Below, piece by piece: positions 22,407 to 34,213 of a stretch of DNA of 64,000 bases. Both the position numbers and the translations under genes were made by a program. Numbering within the stretch: position 1 is the stretch's first letter; every line of letters begins with the position of its first letter. The stretch comes from Sinohyriopsis cumingii (taxonomy: Eukaryota; Mollusca; Bivalvia; Unionida; Unionidae). The DNA is taken from the NCBI GenBank assembly GCA_028554795.2, contig CM068830.1, positions 113,482,214 through 113,546,213 of the forward strand, read 5' to 3'. The notes under the pieces were generated by a model, which saw only the letters and a program-made list of their open reading frames with translations, searched no databases and was not told where the DNA came from.

Positions 22407-23046
22407 GGTGACAAGGTATAGTCTCGTAAATTTTGCAAATTTCTATACTGAAGGCTATGACGTGACTTTTGTATAATATTTTTTTTTACTAATTAAAGAT
22501 ATTGATATATTTGTGAACTAGGTGTTTCGGGCTTATGTTGTTCTTGAAATTGATGTCAGGCATGTATACATTCCATAGCTAATCTGCGGTGTGTTGATAG
22601 TGAAATACCAATAGTCGGCTAGAAGAAGAGCTAGCCTCCCATAGCAGTAAACACATGGTTTGGGCGAAATAGAATGTTTCAAAAACAGCTTGGATGACAA
22701 CTATTTAAAGTCTCATCAGCCTGTTTAGTACACACTGTTTTACAGAAATGTCATCTAGGAAAAGGGCTCGTGTTTGCACTGTGAGCATCACATGGTGTCA
22801 TAAATGACCTTTGGACATGAAAATTGTTGGTAGAAATTTGGGATTTGGGGTGCATAAAATTCTTCTGCTATGAACTGCCATTGACTTCTCTGGTCAAGTG
22901 GATAATATTTGTATGCTTTGTTTTAATATAGGTTTCTAAAAATATGGACCTTTTTGACCTCACTTGTGTATTTTATTTTTTTATGATTTTTTTTAATACT
23001 AGGTCACTGATTGCATCATTCACTTTTTAAAACTGGCCCCCGCCCC
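22407..23046. mobile_element. piggyBac-like MITE, copy 1
   Basis: It is a direct-orientation, diverged copy of 24899-25541, colinear over its whole ~640 bp (shared blocks such as TTGTGAACTAGGTGTT and AAAAGGGCTCGTGTTTG). The right end reads CCCCGCCCC followed by TTAA; the left target is decayed. There is no coding capacity. Confidence 0.6.
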
Positions 23047-23050
23047 TTAA

Positions 23051-24894
23051 GGAAATTTAATAACTTTTTTGTGGTGCAGTTAGCCAAATCAATTATACTT
23101 GTATGATTCTTTTTCTATATTTAAATAATTTGTATGCATTATTTTCATTATATTTCCTTTGTTTTTCCATATATCACTTAGTGTTGTATGTAATGCTGTT
23201 TGGAGAGGGAGGTAAATGTCTCGTGTACCTCAGTGTGAGAACTGTTTACATCATGACAAAGTACCATATTTTGGACTTAACTTACTAAATATAGGAACAA
23301 AATGGTAACAATAATGTATTGTCTTGCACTTTCTGTAGCTGTCAAGGTTTTGCACCCCTGTTTTTATGAATAATATTCACATTTCAATACAGACACACAC
23401 AAACTATTGCATAGCATGTCAACATGCATTCTTAAAAGTAATTTAACACCACAGGAGCAGAAAGACTTAAGAGGAATCATATATAAAGATACTTTTGTGA
23501 ATGTTGAATGTCACTAGTGGAATGATGCTGCATATGGCATATTGCTTGCTATGATTTGGTGAGAAAAATGAAAGTTGTAACACACCAACATAGTTTCTAT
23601 CTTCATGACCTCACTCTGAAGGTGACATAAGAGATTCATATCTCACACTTGGGTGATAATAGGAAATGTTTCATGTTATGTATATATCTTTAAATTTCTA
23701 GGTTCAGTTAACAAAGGGGGAAAAACTTAAAATTAAGTGACAGTTTCATGCATTTGACAAAACAGATGCATTTTCTCCTATGAAATTATTATGTTTTCAC
23801 TGAATGTTAAAAATACATCACTATCCTTATTTCTTTTCTTTTTGCAGGTCTCAGTTTGGTAAAGGATAAGGATTAATCGGTTAGTCATGCTAAAAGAAAC
23901 AATAGCTTGAATCTCATCCAGATACTCATTCTGATCAACTACACAAGAAAGTGACTTTCATGGACAGATATAGCTACTGCAGTAGTTGTTTTATGGTACG
24001 TGCTTATTAAAAGTCAAGCAAGTGAAATGCTTTTTACCTTGAACTGAATTTTCCACTGTAAATATTTGTTCAATAACTTATTATTTGCTGTGAATTTGTA
24101 AACTCCAAAAATCATTAAAGTCAGTTGTAAGTGAATTGGTATCCAAGAAGAAATTTCTCTGTTGTATTGAGTAATGTATATGTATGGTCAGTTTCAGTGG
24201 TTATGTTTCAATTAATTTATTCATTATGTCACTTTGTATGTTTAACAGGGTCCCACGCATCAGTATATCAATACTCCAGCAAGGTCTAATGTTATTGATT
24301 AAACTTTGATCTCTCCAGATTAGTTATACTTTTGTGTTCTGAATACCCCACACACACACACACACACAACACTGATGCTGATATAAGTATCTCCAGAATG
24401 ATAATGAAAAGTTAGGAACTGCTTGTTTTATATCAGTCTAAAAGTACTTCTAAAGCACCTGATTTACTTGAGTGTGTGATTTCTTTAAGTTTGCTAGAAG
24501 AGTTTATAGAAACTTTTCATTTCTGTCACTGACAAATGACATAGCATTTCTGTTATTCCCTCCTAAAATTTATAACTTCCAGATCTCTTATTGACATATA
24601 TGAACCATTGTAAAGGAATTTTGATTCTGTACTGATGCTATGGTACTAGACAAAGACCAAAAGCATTGTAGGTTGCAAACAATTTGAAATCTTTCAAGAA
24701 ATGCAGTCAGTCAAAACTCAGTATATATAATGAAATGCCGTTTGGGGCAAAGTACATGTAGTCACTTTTCTAAAAGCATAATACCATCTTCAGTTTTATG
24801 CACAGAAAGTTTTCCTTTATGCCATTGTACTAGATAATGTCTAAATATGTGATATGTACACAACTTTTGACATCAACCATTTTCAGCCAAATTC
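23051..24894. other. Non-coding stretch
   Basis: No gene seen. AT-rich sequence with a short CA repeat near 24349-24367. The open frame at 23103-23288 is hydrophobic, low-complexity and has no supporting signals. Confidence 0.45.
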
Positions 24895-24898
24895 TTAA

Positions 24899-25541
24899 GG
24901 TGCCAGGGTACAGTTTCGTAAATTGGCTCCTGGCAAATTTCTTAACTTAAGGCTATGGTGTGACTTTTTCAGCTATTATTGTTTACTAATAAAAGATATG
25001 GATATATTTGTGAACTAGGTGTTGCGGGCTTGTGTTGTTCTTGAAAGTGATGTCAGGCATGTATACCTTCCATAGCTACTCTGCGGTATGATGGTCGTGA
25101 AATACCAATAGTAGGCTAGGAAGAAGAACTTGACTCCCATAGCATTAAGCACGTGGGTTTTGGCATATAGAATATCTCAAAAACAGCTTGGATGACAACT
25201 ATTTTCAATTACATCAGCATGTTTAATACGTACTGTTTTGCATAATTGTCTTCTAGGAAAAGGGCTCGTGTTTGTACTGTGAGCATCACATGGTGTCAAA
25301 AATTACCTTCAGACATGAAAATTGGAGATAGAAATTTAGGATTGGGGTGCATAAACTTCTGCTGTGAACTACTATTGACTTCTCTGGTCAAGTGGATACT
25401 ATTTTGATGCTTTATTTTAATATAAGTATAAAAAAATATGGATCTTTTTGACCTCACTTGTGTATATGATGTTTTAAGATTTTTATACTAGGTCACTGAT
25501 TGTGGCATTAAATTTGTACATAAAAACTTGTCCCTGCCCCC
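24899..25541. mobile_element. piggyBac-like MITE, copy 2, flanked by TTAA
   Basis: TTAA flanks both ends (24895-24898 and 25542-25545). The termini are GGTGCCAGGG on the left and CCCTGCCCCC on the right. TTAA targets are the hallmark of piggyBac transposition. It is non-coding and would depend on a transposase in trans. Confidence 0.65.
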
Positions 25542-25692
25542 TTAAATGTTGAACAACCTCTGGAAGTTTGCATGACACACTTTATTTGGGCTTCAATAAA
25601 AAAACAAGATGGAGGGCTAGGACTCTCAATTATTTCTCCTACCTTTGTTTCTATATAATGAGCGTCCACTGTGTCCAAATCCTAATAAGTAA

Positions 25693-25983
25693 TGTGATTT
25701 GATGTGATTTTGATTTTTAACGTAGCTTTAAAAAAATTTCAGTCATATCGCTACGATGACTGCAGTGTGGCAGTTTATAGTGATGTCTAGCACTGGGGCA
25801 TCATACCACAGACATATAGCATGATGTCCCACCCAGTCACATTATCCTGACACCGGGCCGACCAGTCCTAACACTAACCTCTTAATGCTGAGCGCCAAGC
25901 GAGGCAGCTGTTAGTACCATTTTTGTAAGTCTTTGGTATGACTCGACCGGGGATCGAACCCACGACCTCCCACATCCGAGGCG
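25693..25983 (-). mobile_element. tRNA-derived SINE, copy 2, with 12-bp target duplication
   Basis: Flanked by CCTAATAAGTAA at 25681-25692 and 25984-25995. On the minus strand the head contains the B-box-like GGTTCGATCCCC (plus-strand GGGGATCGAACCC near 25950). The body matches the SINE at 2224-2757 without the hAT insertion, so this is the uninterrupted ~290-bp form. Confidence 0.8.
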
Positions 25984-25996
25984 CCTAATAAGTAAG

Positions 25997-28900
25997 ATGA
26001 ACTCATTGTAAAATTATTGTCAAATTTTATCAGGCGTTTTCATGAGAGTTCACTCTTGGATCAGAATAAATCCATCACTACTCGCTGTGCACTGTTAGGA
26101 TGGTCATACACTTTGTAACAGAAAGAATAAAAACCAACAAGTGTTGTAAAACCTAACAAATAATTTAATTATCAAAGTTATTAAATGAAAATTTAAGAGG
26201 AACTTACAGCGTTATGAATTAAATCCAATGTAATCCTATAAAGGTCTACACACTTCCAAAAGAATCGAATGTTCTATATGAATTCAAGATCTTTAAATGC
26301 ACTAAACTGCCAATGTCCTGATGTGTCACAATGAGATTGTCCAGAACTCCTTCGAACAAATTCACAGTAGTCTTAGAATGAAATTTTAGTCCAATGAGCA
26401 CTTTGTTATTCCAGTGAATAATCTAACAAATGTTGCCTCTCAAATAGTATCTATAAACATTAAACATATCTGCAGACTTATGTTACAACAACAATATATG
26501 AAAGAAGAATGAAATAAAGTTGTCCAGCCCAACCTGTTTATATACATCATAAAATCCTAAAACACATTTTGTCCTACTCACTACATGCCATTTTGCAAAT
26601 ATTCCACATCGCCATAGAACCCACATGTTCAAGCCATTCAATGGGAAATAATTTAATTCTTCTAAGCACCCACTTGACCTCACTAACCAATGAGATATTA
26701 CTCAAACATGTCAATAGGTTCAGTATGTAGGTTGAATTTAATTTGTAGTCAATCATTTATCGCTCCATATCTTTAAAATAGAATCTTCAACCATGGACAA
26801 AATATTAGCTCCGTATTATATTGTTTATAGATGATCATTACAGTCACACAGTTACAAAAAAAGATATACTTAATAGCACTGTCATAAAAATACACACAAC
26901 CACTCCATAAATTTCATATCCAAAAGAATAAACAATCACCTTAAAATAAATACCAAGAATGTATAAATCTAGCTCTACCATGTGTAATGTATATAATATA
27001 ATGTATACATCTAAATCTACCACCACCAAACTGAGAGGAAATAATGTTTTAAAAATAGAATGTGACAACATTGGTGTGTACTGAACAGGAAGGAATATTT
27101 TTGACCTAACTCTTATCATCAGTGCACAGTTGCAGATTAATTGAATTCGAGTGTACATTCCAGAATGAACAAAGGATGGTATCCTATGTATACATACAAC
27201 ATACATACATACATACATACATATTGTTATGTATATTTTATTTGTCTTGTATGTTTGCTTTTGTCATTGATTATGTTTTACAGATTTAATTTGTTTTGCG
27301 TGATTGACCTTTCTGCATAATTGAGGGTAGGAATTTGAGCCTATATGTCAAATGTAATGTAGGTTAAACCTGTTTGCACAGGCTTGAATTCTAGTTACGT
27401 CATTGATTCTGGCCTTGGTTCTTTCTTTTACTAGAAAATAATTTTGTTGACAGTTTGATGGAAATGTTCATTAAGATGTTCCTTACACTTGTCCTCAAAT
27501 TGCTTCCAAATAAATCATTTTATAAATAATATCCACCCTAAGCAATAACTCCTTCGTATTTGCCATAATCTTGAATGCAGTAAGCAGGACTTTCCACCAT
27601 ATCTCCACCAGAATTTTATATTGTACACTAATTAAATGAAAAAAGCAACAGAACAGCAACATGAAAAATAATTAGGTTTCCTTGAAAATGTAGTATAACA
27701 AGATATTTAATGAAGGGGTAATATAAGGGGAATGCAAATAGGAATGACAAATTAGTGTAGCAGATAAGTCATGCATGGAAATGTCTGGTAAACAAGTTAA
27801 TGACAAGGGCTTAGGTAACACGGTATCAACATTAGTGAAGACAACCTGTAGTGTTTGTAAAGGTTAGATTAGTTAAAGTCATTGTTAAATAAAATAATAC
27901 TAAAAATGACAGCTTTGTCAGTTTCTGCCAATTTCAGTTAATTACGAATACTTTTGAAAGAAGACTCATTTACAAACAAACGGAATTAGATGCAAGTGTG
28001 ATTTTATCTTTTACATATGCATGACCAACTTCAACATTAAGCTTGACAACGTAAACACATTTATTTAAGAAAGCAAACAAACCTAGAACCTACTTCATTT
28101 ACAATAAGTCTTCTGAACTATAATTTACAATATTTATTAGTTGAAATAGTCGCTGAACAGATAAAACAGCATGTATGATAACTTGAAAAAGAAAGACTTG
28201 AAACATGATTAACTGCGTGTAATTTCTTTAAATTAATGATGGTGAAAGAAAACCTTCAAGACTCGTGAGTTTCCGAAATCAACGGAAAAGGTAAATTCAC
28301 AAGAGATAAAAGATTCATAAAGCTGAACTTGGTAAAAACTTGTCAACTGTTAAAGAAAATTGAAAAAGCCAACACGGAAAAGTTAAAAAGGAGAGAAGGT
28401 TCACGTCTAAGATATTGACATTAGTAAAAGAGACTCAGTGATGGCGGAACACAATGCACTAAATATAAAGTTGAATATAAATGAATTAAGCAATTATTAG
28501 AAATGTTAAAGTGAGATAAAAGACTAGGAATAAAGATTAAAAAAAAAATCATAAAATAAATACCTATCTAAAAGAACAACATAACTGACACTATTTACCA
28601 CGCATCATTAAATACAATAATTATCGCAGAGCACAAGGGGCGCCACGAGGGAAATTATTAAATAAATGTATTTACAGTGAATTTATTCATATATATATCG
28701 GTAGAGACATTACATATCATTGTTTAGGTTGAAGTAAAAATTAAATAATGAATTGTTAAGGTAAAGAAATAAAACATTACAAATGTGATTGAAAATGGAA
28801 TAAAACGGCATGTACAATTTCTAACTCGTTGAGATAGGCATGACAATCGTTTGATATGAAATGTGTGGTGCAAATACTAGTTTAGAAGTTCAAGAAATAG

Positions 28901-30980
28901 GTACACGATCTGCAATTGTTTTTGTTGTTTTGTTTTTTGCATTTACGAGATGTGTGTGCAACTTTGATAGGGTTTGTTGAGAACGTTTTAAAATCACGTT
29001 AGAAAGAATAAACCTATCAAAAACTCTAAAATGTGTGTTAATGGCTTTAAAGATGATGTGCTAATGTCTAAATATGTCCAGCGGCTGTCATTAATAGGCT
29101 TTTAAAACCATAAAGGAATAATGACTTCGAAGAAATCCATAGGAGAAGAATGACTTACGGAATAAAGTTAAGCTGAGTGTAACTATGAGACGATACATGA
29201 TTGCATCCTACATTCATCTATGTCTGATTTAAAAAATAAAAATAAAAAGTTTCATAAGAATCTGATTCAGTAAGACTAAAGAAAGAAAATGAAAGGTGAG
29301 AAAATCATAAAAGATTGTAAAGTATGTGGACTAAATAATAAGTCTGTTAGAATTAAGGTTTGACGAATTACATAGAAAACCGAAATAGTTATATAGAGAT
29401 TTTGATGATCTATAAACATCGTTAACTAAATTGAAAATATAAATAGTGGCAAAAACTGTTAAAAATGATTGTTACTAAAATGTTTGAGAATCATAATAGA
29501 AAGCTATACACATTTTGTGATAAAACACACAGAAGTATTAGACGTACTAAAGAAGGATATACTTTTGTACAAATAAATGAATATGTATCATTGTTGAAAT
29601 CTTTATTCAATTATGCAGCCTTTAGTAGAACATGTTTTCTTATCATGAACCTGCATTTGATGAAGTCTTTAAAAAGACAAGCAAGCATAGAAAAAGCATT
29701 AAAAGGGAACTAGCCAAATATGAAGAGTGACCCTAGATGTTTGGGTTTGATTTTTACAGATTGTAAAGCATTTATAAACATTTTAAAATATGACTGAAAA
29801 GAAACTAATAGGTTGGATTGGATAAAACGAGTAGAGACGACAATTCGCTCGATATCGTTATACTGTCAAGAATGAACTAAAAATCGATTCTGGTAATAAA
29901 GAGGCCGTAACATAGTTTACTAGCGAAGTGCACCAGAAAAATACATATACTCATTTCATGACTGGTAAGACCTAAGTAAAGTACGTTTTTGTTCCGATTG
30001 GTGACCGAAATCGGACAACCAAATGTGTATTAACCTAATAATATTTTGGTTGAATCTAATACTGATCTCTCTCTAGCTCTTGTCCGTTTGCAAAATGTGC
30101 AATTTTCTTAGCTTCTTCCGTGCTTTTTTGAATACATGCTTTTCCAGTACCTTTTCAGCGTTTTCAAAACCACGTAATCGTATCTTAGAAAACTTAACGA
30201 CTGCATGCCTGGAAGAAAGTTCCTGTTTTATGGAATCCTACTAACATACTTGTGGTCTACTAATAGCAATCAAAACATTTCTATTGAAAAATATCCAGAA
30301 TATTTTTTAGAAAATATTATTCTAAATATTAGAGATGAACAATAGTTTTAGTCACAGTTGTTTTATATTCATCGCTGATGACAGTCCTAAGTTTAAAGAA
30401 AAGTTCTCACGACAATCGTGCAATCTATTTTAATAAATTGAATGTGAGGCAATTTACAATGTAAGACTACAGTACAACGAACATGTAGCAAAATACGCTA
30501 AATGTTTTTTTTTATATTACAAATTTCAGAAAGTTCATTTAAAAATATGTGATTTAAAATAAATAGAAGAATTAGAAAAATATATCGATAGTTACCTTAC
30601 TTTGTAAAGCAAAACTGCTTATTTGCTTTACGACAGAAAGGCTGATAAAATACTACGACTGTTTGGGATTTCATTCACAATACAATAAGTTACTTTTAAT
30701 TTTGCACAGACAGATTACAACCTTGCAGAGTAATCTGATGCCAAAGCTCATTTCATATTCGTAGTGCTCAGTTTATCCTCTTCTCCCCAGTACTCTTTGA
30801 TATATTAGACTGATAAATGATAAGTGAGCGAATATGATTATGAAATGAAAATAATTTATGAATATGACATTTTTCGGTGGAAAGTGTTTTCAGAAATATG
30901 GGATTTTATGCTTTTATTTCCTTTTTTGGTTCGTTTGAAGAACATTTCACGCATCTATGGTATGTGTACCCTAATTAAAG
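25997..30980. other. AT-rich non-coding stretch
   Basis: No gene recognised in about 5 kb. There is a short CATA run at 27203-27222. The open frame at 29465-29713 has no family resemblance or promoter and sits in low-complexity AT-rich DNA, so I do not call it. Confidence 0.45.
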
Positions 30981-31129
30981 TGCGAGCAGCAGAGAAGAAT
31001 TGGGCTTATGGATCACCGATCCCACTGCGTGGTCTAGGTGAGTGAGAACCCTCATAGAACTCAACTACTGTGTTATAAATGTTTTGGCTCAATTTTTATC
31101 ACATGTGCTCAAAGGGTTGTTCTGGCTTA

Positions 31130-33110
31130 CTTTTGTTCTCACTCCGTGCGATAATATCGGGGGGCGACTATGTAAAAACCGTCTTTGGTGTATCGTTTGT
31201 GGTCGAATGAGCAAAGTCCTTTTTGTTGATAAGTAGGGTGGAAAGTTGATGTCATTGTGATGGGAAAATTCTCATGGAGTAGCACTGTAGATATCCCTGT
31301 AATGACTGTTTATAATGATCAATAGTGGAAATTTGACAGATGACTGCTTTTTAAACTTCTTTGGCATTTTTCCTGATAGTACCACCACCGAGCGTGATGC
31401 AATACACTTTGGATCCCAGTCCTATGAATTATGTCATGGGTATGCTCCCAGTTTCATCTTTGAATTTTCCAAGTTTCTTTTTATTGTCTCTACAGTGAAA
31501 TGAGCTTGTTTCTGGATAATTGCTATCTCGATATTGATAGAGATCAGTTTAGACATCATCCGTGTGAATTTCAAAGACGAGTGAGTCGGTATTGGTCATG
31601 AGTAGTCTGGATTTATATCCTTATTGTTGTTTGATGAAATCAAAATGAAACTCTTGCATGAGCATTTTGGAAAGATCAAGAATGGCTGGACCGACTTGGA
31701 TGGGTTTATCGAGCATGCGATGTGTTTCTCTGGATTCAGTAGCGACAAATTCTTCCTTAAATATTTGCATGCTAACGAAGGCATCGTTGGCTACGAGCTT
31801 ATCTCGTTGTCATGTTTTTTTTTGACGATTTCGATTTTCTTTCTGTGTCTGATGTTTTCCATCGACGCAGTTTTTCAAGAGTTTAAAGAATTTTTTACCC
31901 ATGTCCACCATGGCTTTAGCTTATTGTTGGGTATTGAAGTCGGAGTGCGATTTCATCCATGGAGGATGTTTAAACGTGATTGATGAACTTGTTTAAGAAC
32001 AAGTCCATGTTGAAGAGCTTGTTTAGTAGTCGAAAATGTGTGTTGTAGTGTGTTTTGTGATGTAGATTTTGTACGAGCTTTTTGACCTTGGCATCTCTGA
32101 TTCCAAATTGTATTTTATGTTGGAGGTTATCGGGAGAAAGCACCGAGTGTGTGATAAGGCGTGGCTTAGTGCAGAAGGGATAATCATTATGAGAGTTGTG
32201 GAGATGGGGTGAATACTCCAGATCAGCATCGGCGAAAAAGCTCATTGAGCCATCCTGATATCCTGCTTGTCTTTCATGGATGAATTATTCTCAGGTGATC
32301 CATTGAAAATCACATACGGATGGGAATGCGACATGGCGTAGTCGTAGAGATTATTGGTATTAAGGTATGCGGATGGTTGAGTGGGATCGTAGTTGGACAT
32401 GTATTTGTTATTGGCGATGGCATGATTTTAGCTGGTGATGCAGATGCCTCCTTGAATCAAATTCTCAGTGAACACGAACATGTCTGGATCTTGGACGAGT
32501 TCAAGTTGCACTTGACTCGTCTTGAGAAGGGCATCCCAGGAGAAACCTGGTGATTTGAAATACCAGGGTGGATCGAGCTGAAAATGATCTAGACACATGT
32601 GTTTGGAATTTTTGAAGACACCTATAGTTGAAGTTCGTCTGTTTTCAGGTACAGGTCGTGATAAGTGAGAATGGAAGGTGTCCAGAGCTGGTAATGAGGT
32701 TTTATCGAATCTGGACCATTGATATATTAGTAGGGATAAACCCATTTTCGTTGCAGGAGAGAAGCACGATCAAATTCTATTTTGAGATGCATAAACCTAG
32801 GACAGGCTTGAGCGACCTCTTCTAGCGACGACTCCATAAATTGGAAGGAATCGACGAATCGAAATAGACCAATCGAAAACGATGTATTTTTCGAAATTGT
32901 TGGGGATGCATTTCATATTTGTTACTACTTCAGCAAGAAGGAACTACACTATCGATGCTGAGATGGATTGCATTGGTGATAGCCTCTTCGAGGTCTCCCC
33001 GATTTTCCACGATGACATAGGTCAGGTATCGTGTGTGATCTGATATGCTCTCAGCCATCTGAACGTCCTCCATGGTTCTGTATTAAGATAATTTAAAACT
33101 CTTTTCAGCA
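31130..33110 (-). pseudogene. Protein-primed family-B DNA polymerase of the older Polinton (decayed)
   Basis: Minus-strand family segments appear in order in different frames. First is the region with HFQLDPPWYFKSPGFSWDAL (about 32535-32600), then FTENLIQGGICI (about 32440-32475). A motif-B-side segment with AYVSMQ-like character follows (read as NDAFVSMQ near 31745). Motif C is near 31580-31605, where the first aspartate of the DTDS box is changed (TNTDSLVFEI). The C-terminal KGLCSFDHKRYTKDG is near 31190-31235. Many stops and frameshifts make it clearly dead. It belongs to a different branch from the polymerase at 12182-16197 (different spacing and sequence) and is unrelated to the replication protein of the young element. 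Confidence 0.75.
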
Positions 33111-33142
33111 TTTGTTCACACAGACATAGCATTCAATGCTGT

Positions 33143-33720
33143 CTAATCAGATGATCGTCGTAGTAGATCAGTACGATACCATCGTTGGATAAGTCTGATT
33201 CTTGCTCTCGCGTTAGTAAGGTCTGTTAACTTGATGATCCTTTTGTTTTTGTCAGCATCAGTTCGATGTTTACTGACACGTGATTCCGTACGAACATGGC
33301 AATGGCTTCGTAGAGCGATTCCGGATGATGCAAGATCACGTCCTTCACAAAGACCTCTTGTCGCTAGACAGTCTCTATATTTCTGGTCATATATCTTTAC
33401 GAATTTTCTGCATGTCGTACACCGATTGCCCGCCATGTCCACGATGATATATTTCACTGTTCTCATTTCACTGATCAGTAACGCCATATTAAAAGGAACT
33501 CCTCGCTGATACGATAGGATCTTATTGAATATTTTCTGATAGGTCAGCATAGCCTGTTTGGCACTATTCTGTTTGGTCTCCATTCAGGGTTCGAGACGTT
33601 TGATCAGAGTCTGCACGGCTAGTCCAACTCCGGACAAAATCAACATCATCGGATTAGCCACCGCTTAAGTACAAATAACTCCCGTGGTTGTCACGATCAA
33701 CGGAAATGATTATCAGGAGG
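33143..33720 (-). pseudogene. Two-span membrane protein of the older Polinton, C-terminal part
   Basis: The part abutting the insertion encodes a hydrophobic segment (MMLILSGVGLAVQTL, about 33610-33660). A soluble helix follows (LTYQKIFNKILSYQRGVPF, 33450-33560), then a tail to 33143. The arrangement matches the membrane protein of the young element (39323-39847), which occurs widely in animal Polintons. The N-terminal part continues on the other side of the young element at 50461-50600, and the reading frame is continuous across the junction when one copy of GGAGG is counted once. A stop codon lies near 33586. Confidence 0.6.
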
Positions 33721-33970
33721 AGCAGCAGAGAGGGTGAACAGACCATAGAATTCCGACAAAATAAATAAAACAAACAAATAAATCATCTCGTAGAAAGGTC
33801 CAGATTTTACAAATGAACTTTCCTTGAGATGTTTATTTTTGTAATGACCGATTGTGCTAATAAAACCTCAGTTCGAAATAGTATCTGAAAAAATAAAGTA
33901 CTCTACGTGTTTATTTATTTTTTGTTTATTTTTTTGACGACCAACGTTGGTAGGTACCCTCTCTGCTGCT
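33721..33970. repeat. Left TIR of the young Polinton
   Basis: 250 bp, reverse complement of 50211-50460, and the same as 59100-59349. The TIR is itself bounded by a 15-bp inverted repeat: it starts AGCAGCAGAGAGGGT and ends ACCCTCTCTGCTGCT, so the inner border looks like another element end. Confidence 0.9.
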
Positions 33971-33976
33971 ATTAAT

Positions 33977-34159
33977 TTACCACCATACCAAGTTTGATGA
34001 ATATTTTTGAACTCGTTCTCGCTGTCGTTTTTCCTCATCTGTTTCATCTTCATCTGAATCTTCGGAATTTGTTCTATGTTTCAAGTAATATTCAAGTTCT
34101 GATGGTGGTTTTTCTATTTTTGGATTTATGTTCTTTCTGTGTTTATAATATATCATCAA
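33977..34159 (-). pseudogene. ATPase-like fragment and small acidic frame beside the left TIR
   Basis: The minus strand just inside the TIR contains ~27 bp nearly the same as the packaging ATPase gene near 50056-50082, reading NIHQTWYGG in one frame. In a different frame, 33977-34159 is an open 60-residue frame with an acidic/basic stretch (NSEDSDEDETDEEKRQRERV). The second copy of the element keeps that frame with one substitution (34152 versus 59531). I favour a vestige of an ATPase 3' end left by rearrangement of the element's terminus, but a small real protein is possible. Confidence 0.4.
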
Positions 34160-34213
34160 ACTTCTGTATTCCTCTTTTGCTGATATTAATTAAATTATCA
34201 TGTTATAATAAAA

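Larger units (their letters stand above)
30985..33720. mobile_element. Older decayed Polinton, left half
   Basis: The coding remains on the minus strand are a protein-primed polymerase and the C-terminal part of a two-span membrane protein. The remaining half is at 50461-54700; the young element at 33721-50460 sits between them. The outer edge is placed just beyond the polymerase C-terminus; no TIR of this older element was identified, so the boundary is approximate. Confidence 0.65.

Noticed and set aside
29465-29713. 82-residue open frame
   Set aside because: No family resemblance, no promoter or 3' signal, AT-rich surroundings; chance frame is the simpler reading.
30985-31000. AGCAGCAGAGAA-like string resembling the young element's TIR end
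   Set aside because: Only about 11 bp match, the following bases differ, and there is no counterpart at 54.7 kb, so I do not call it a TIR of the older element.
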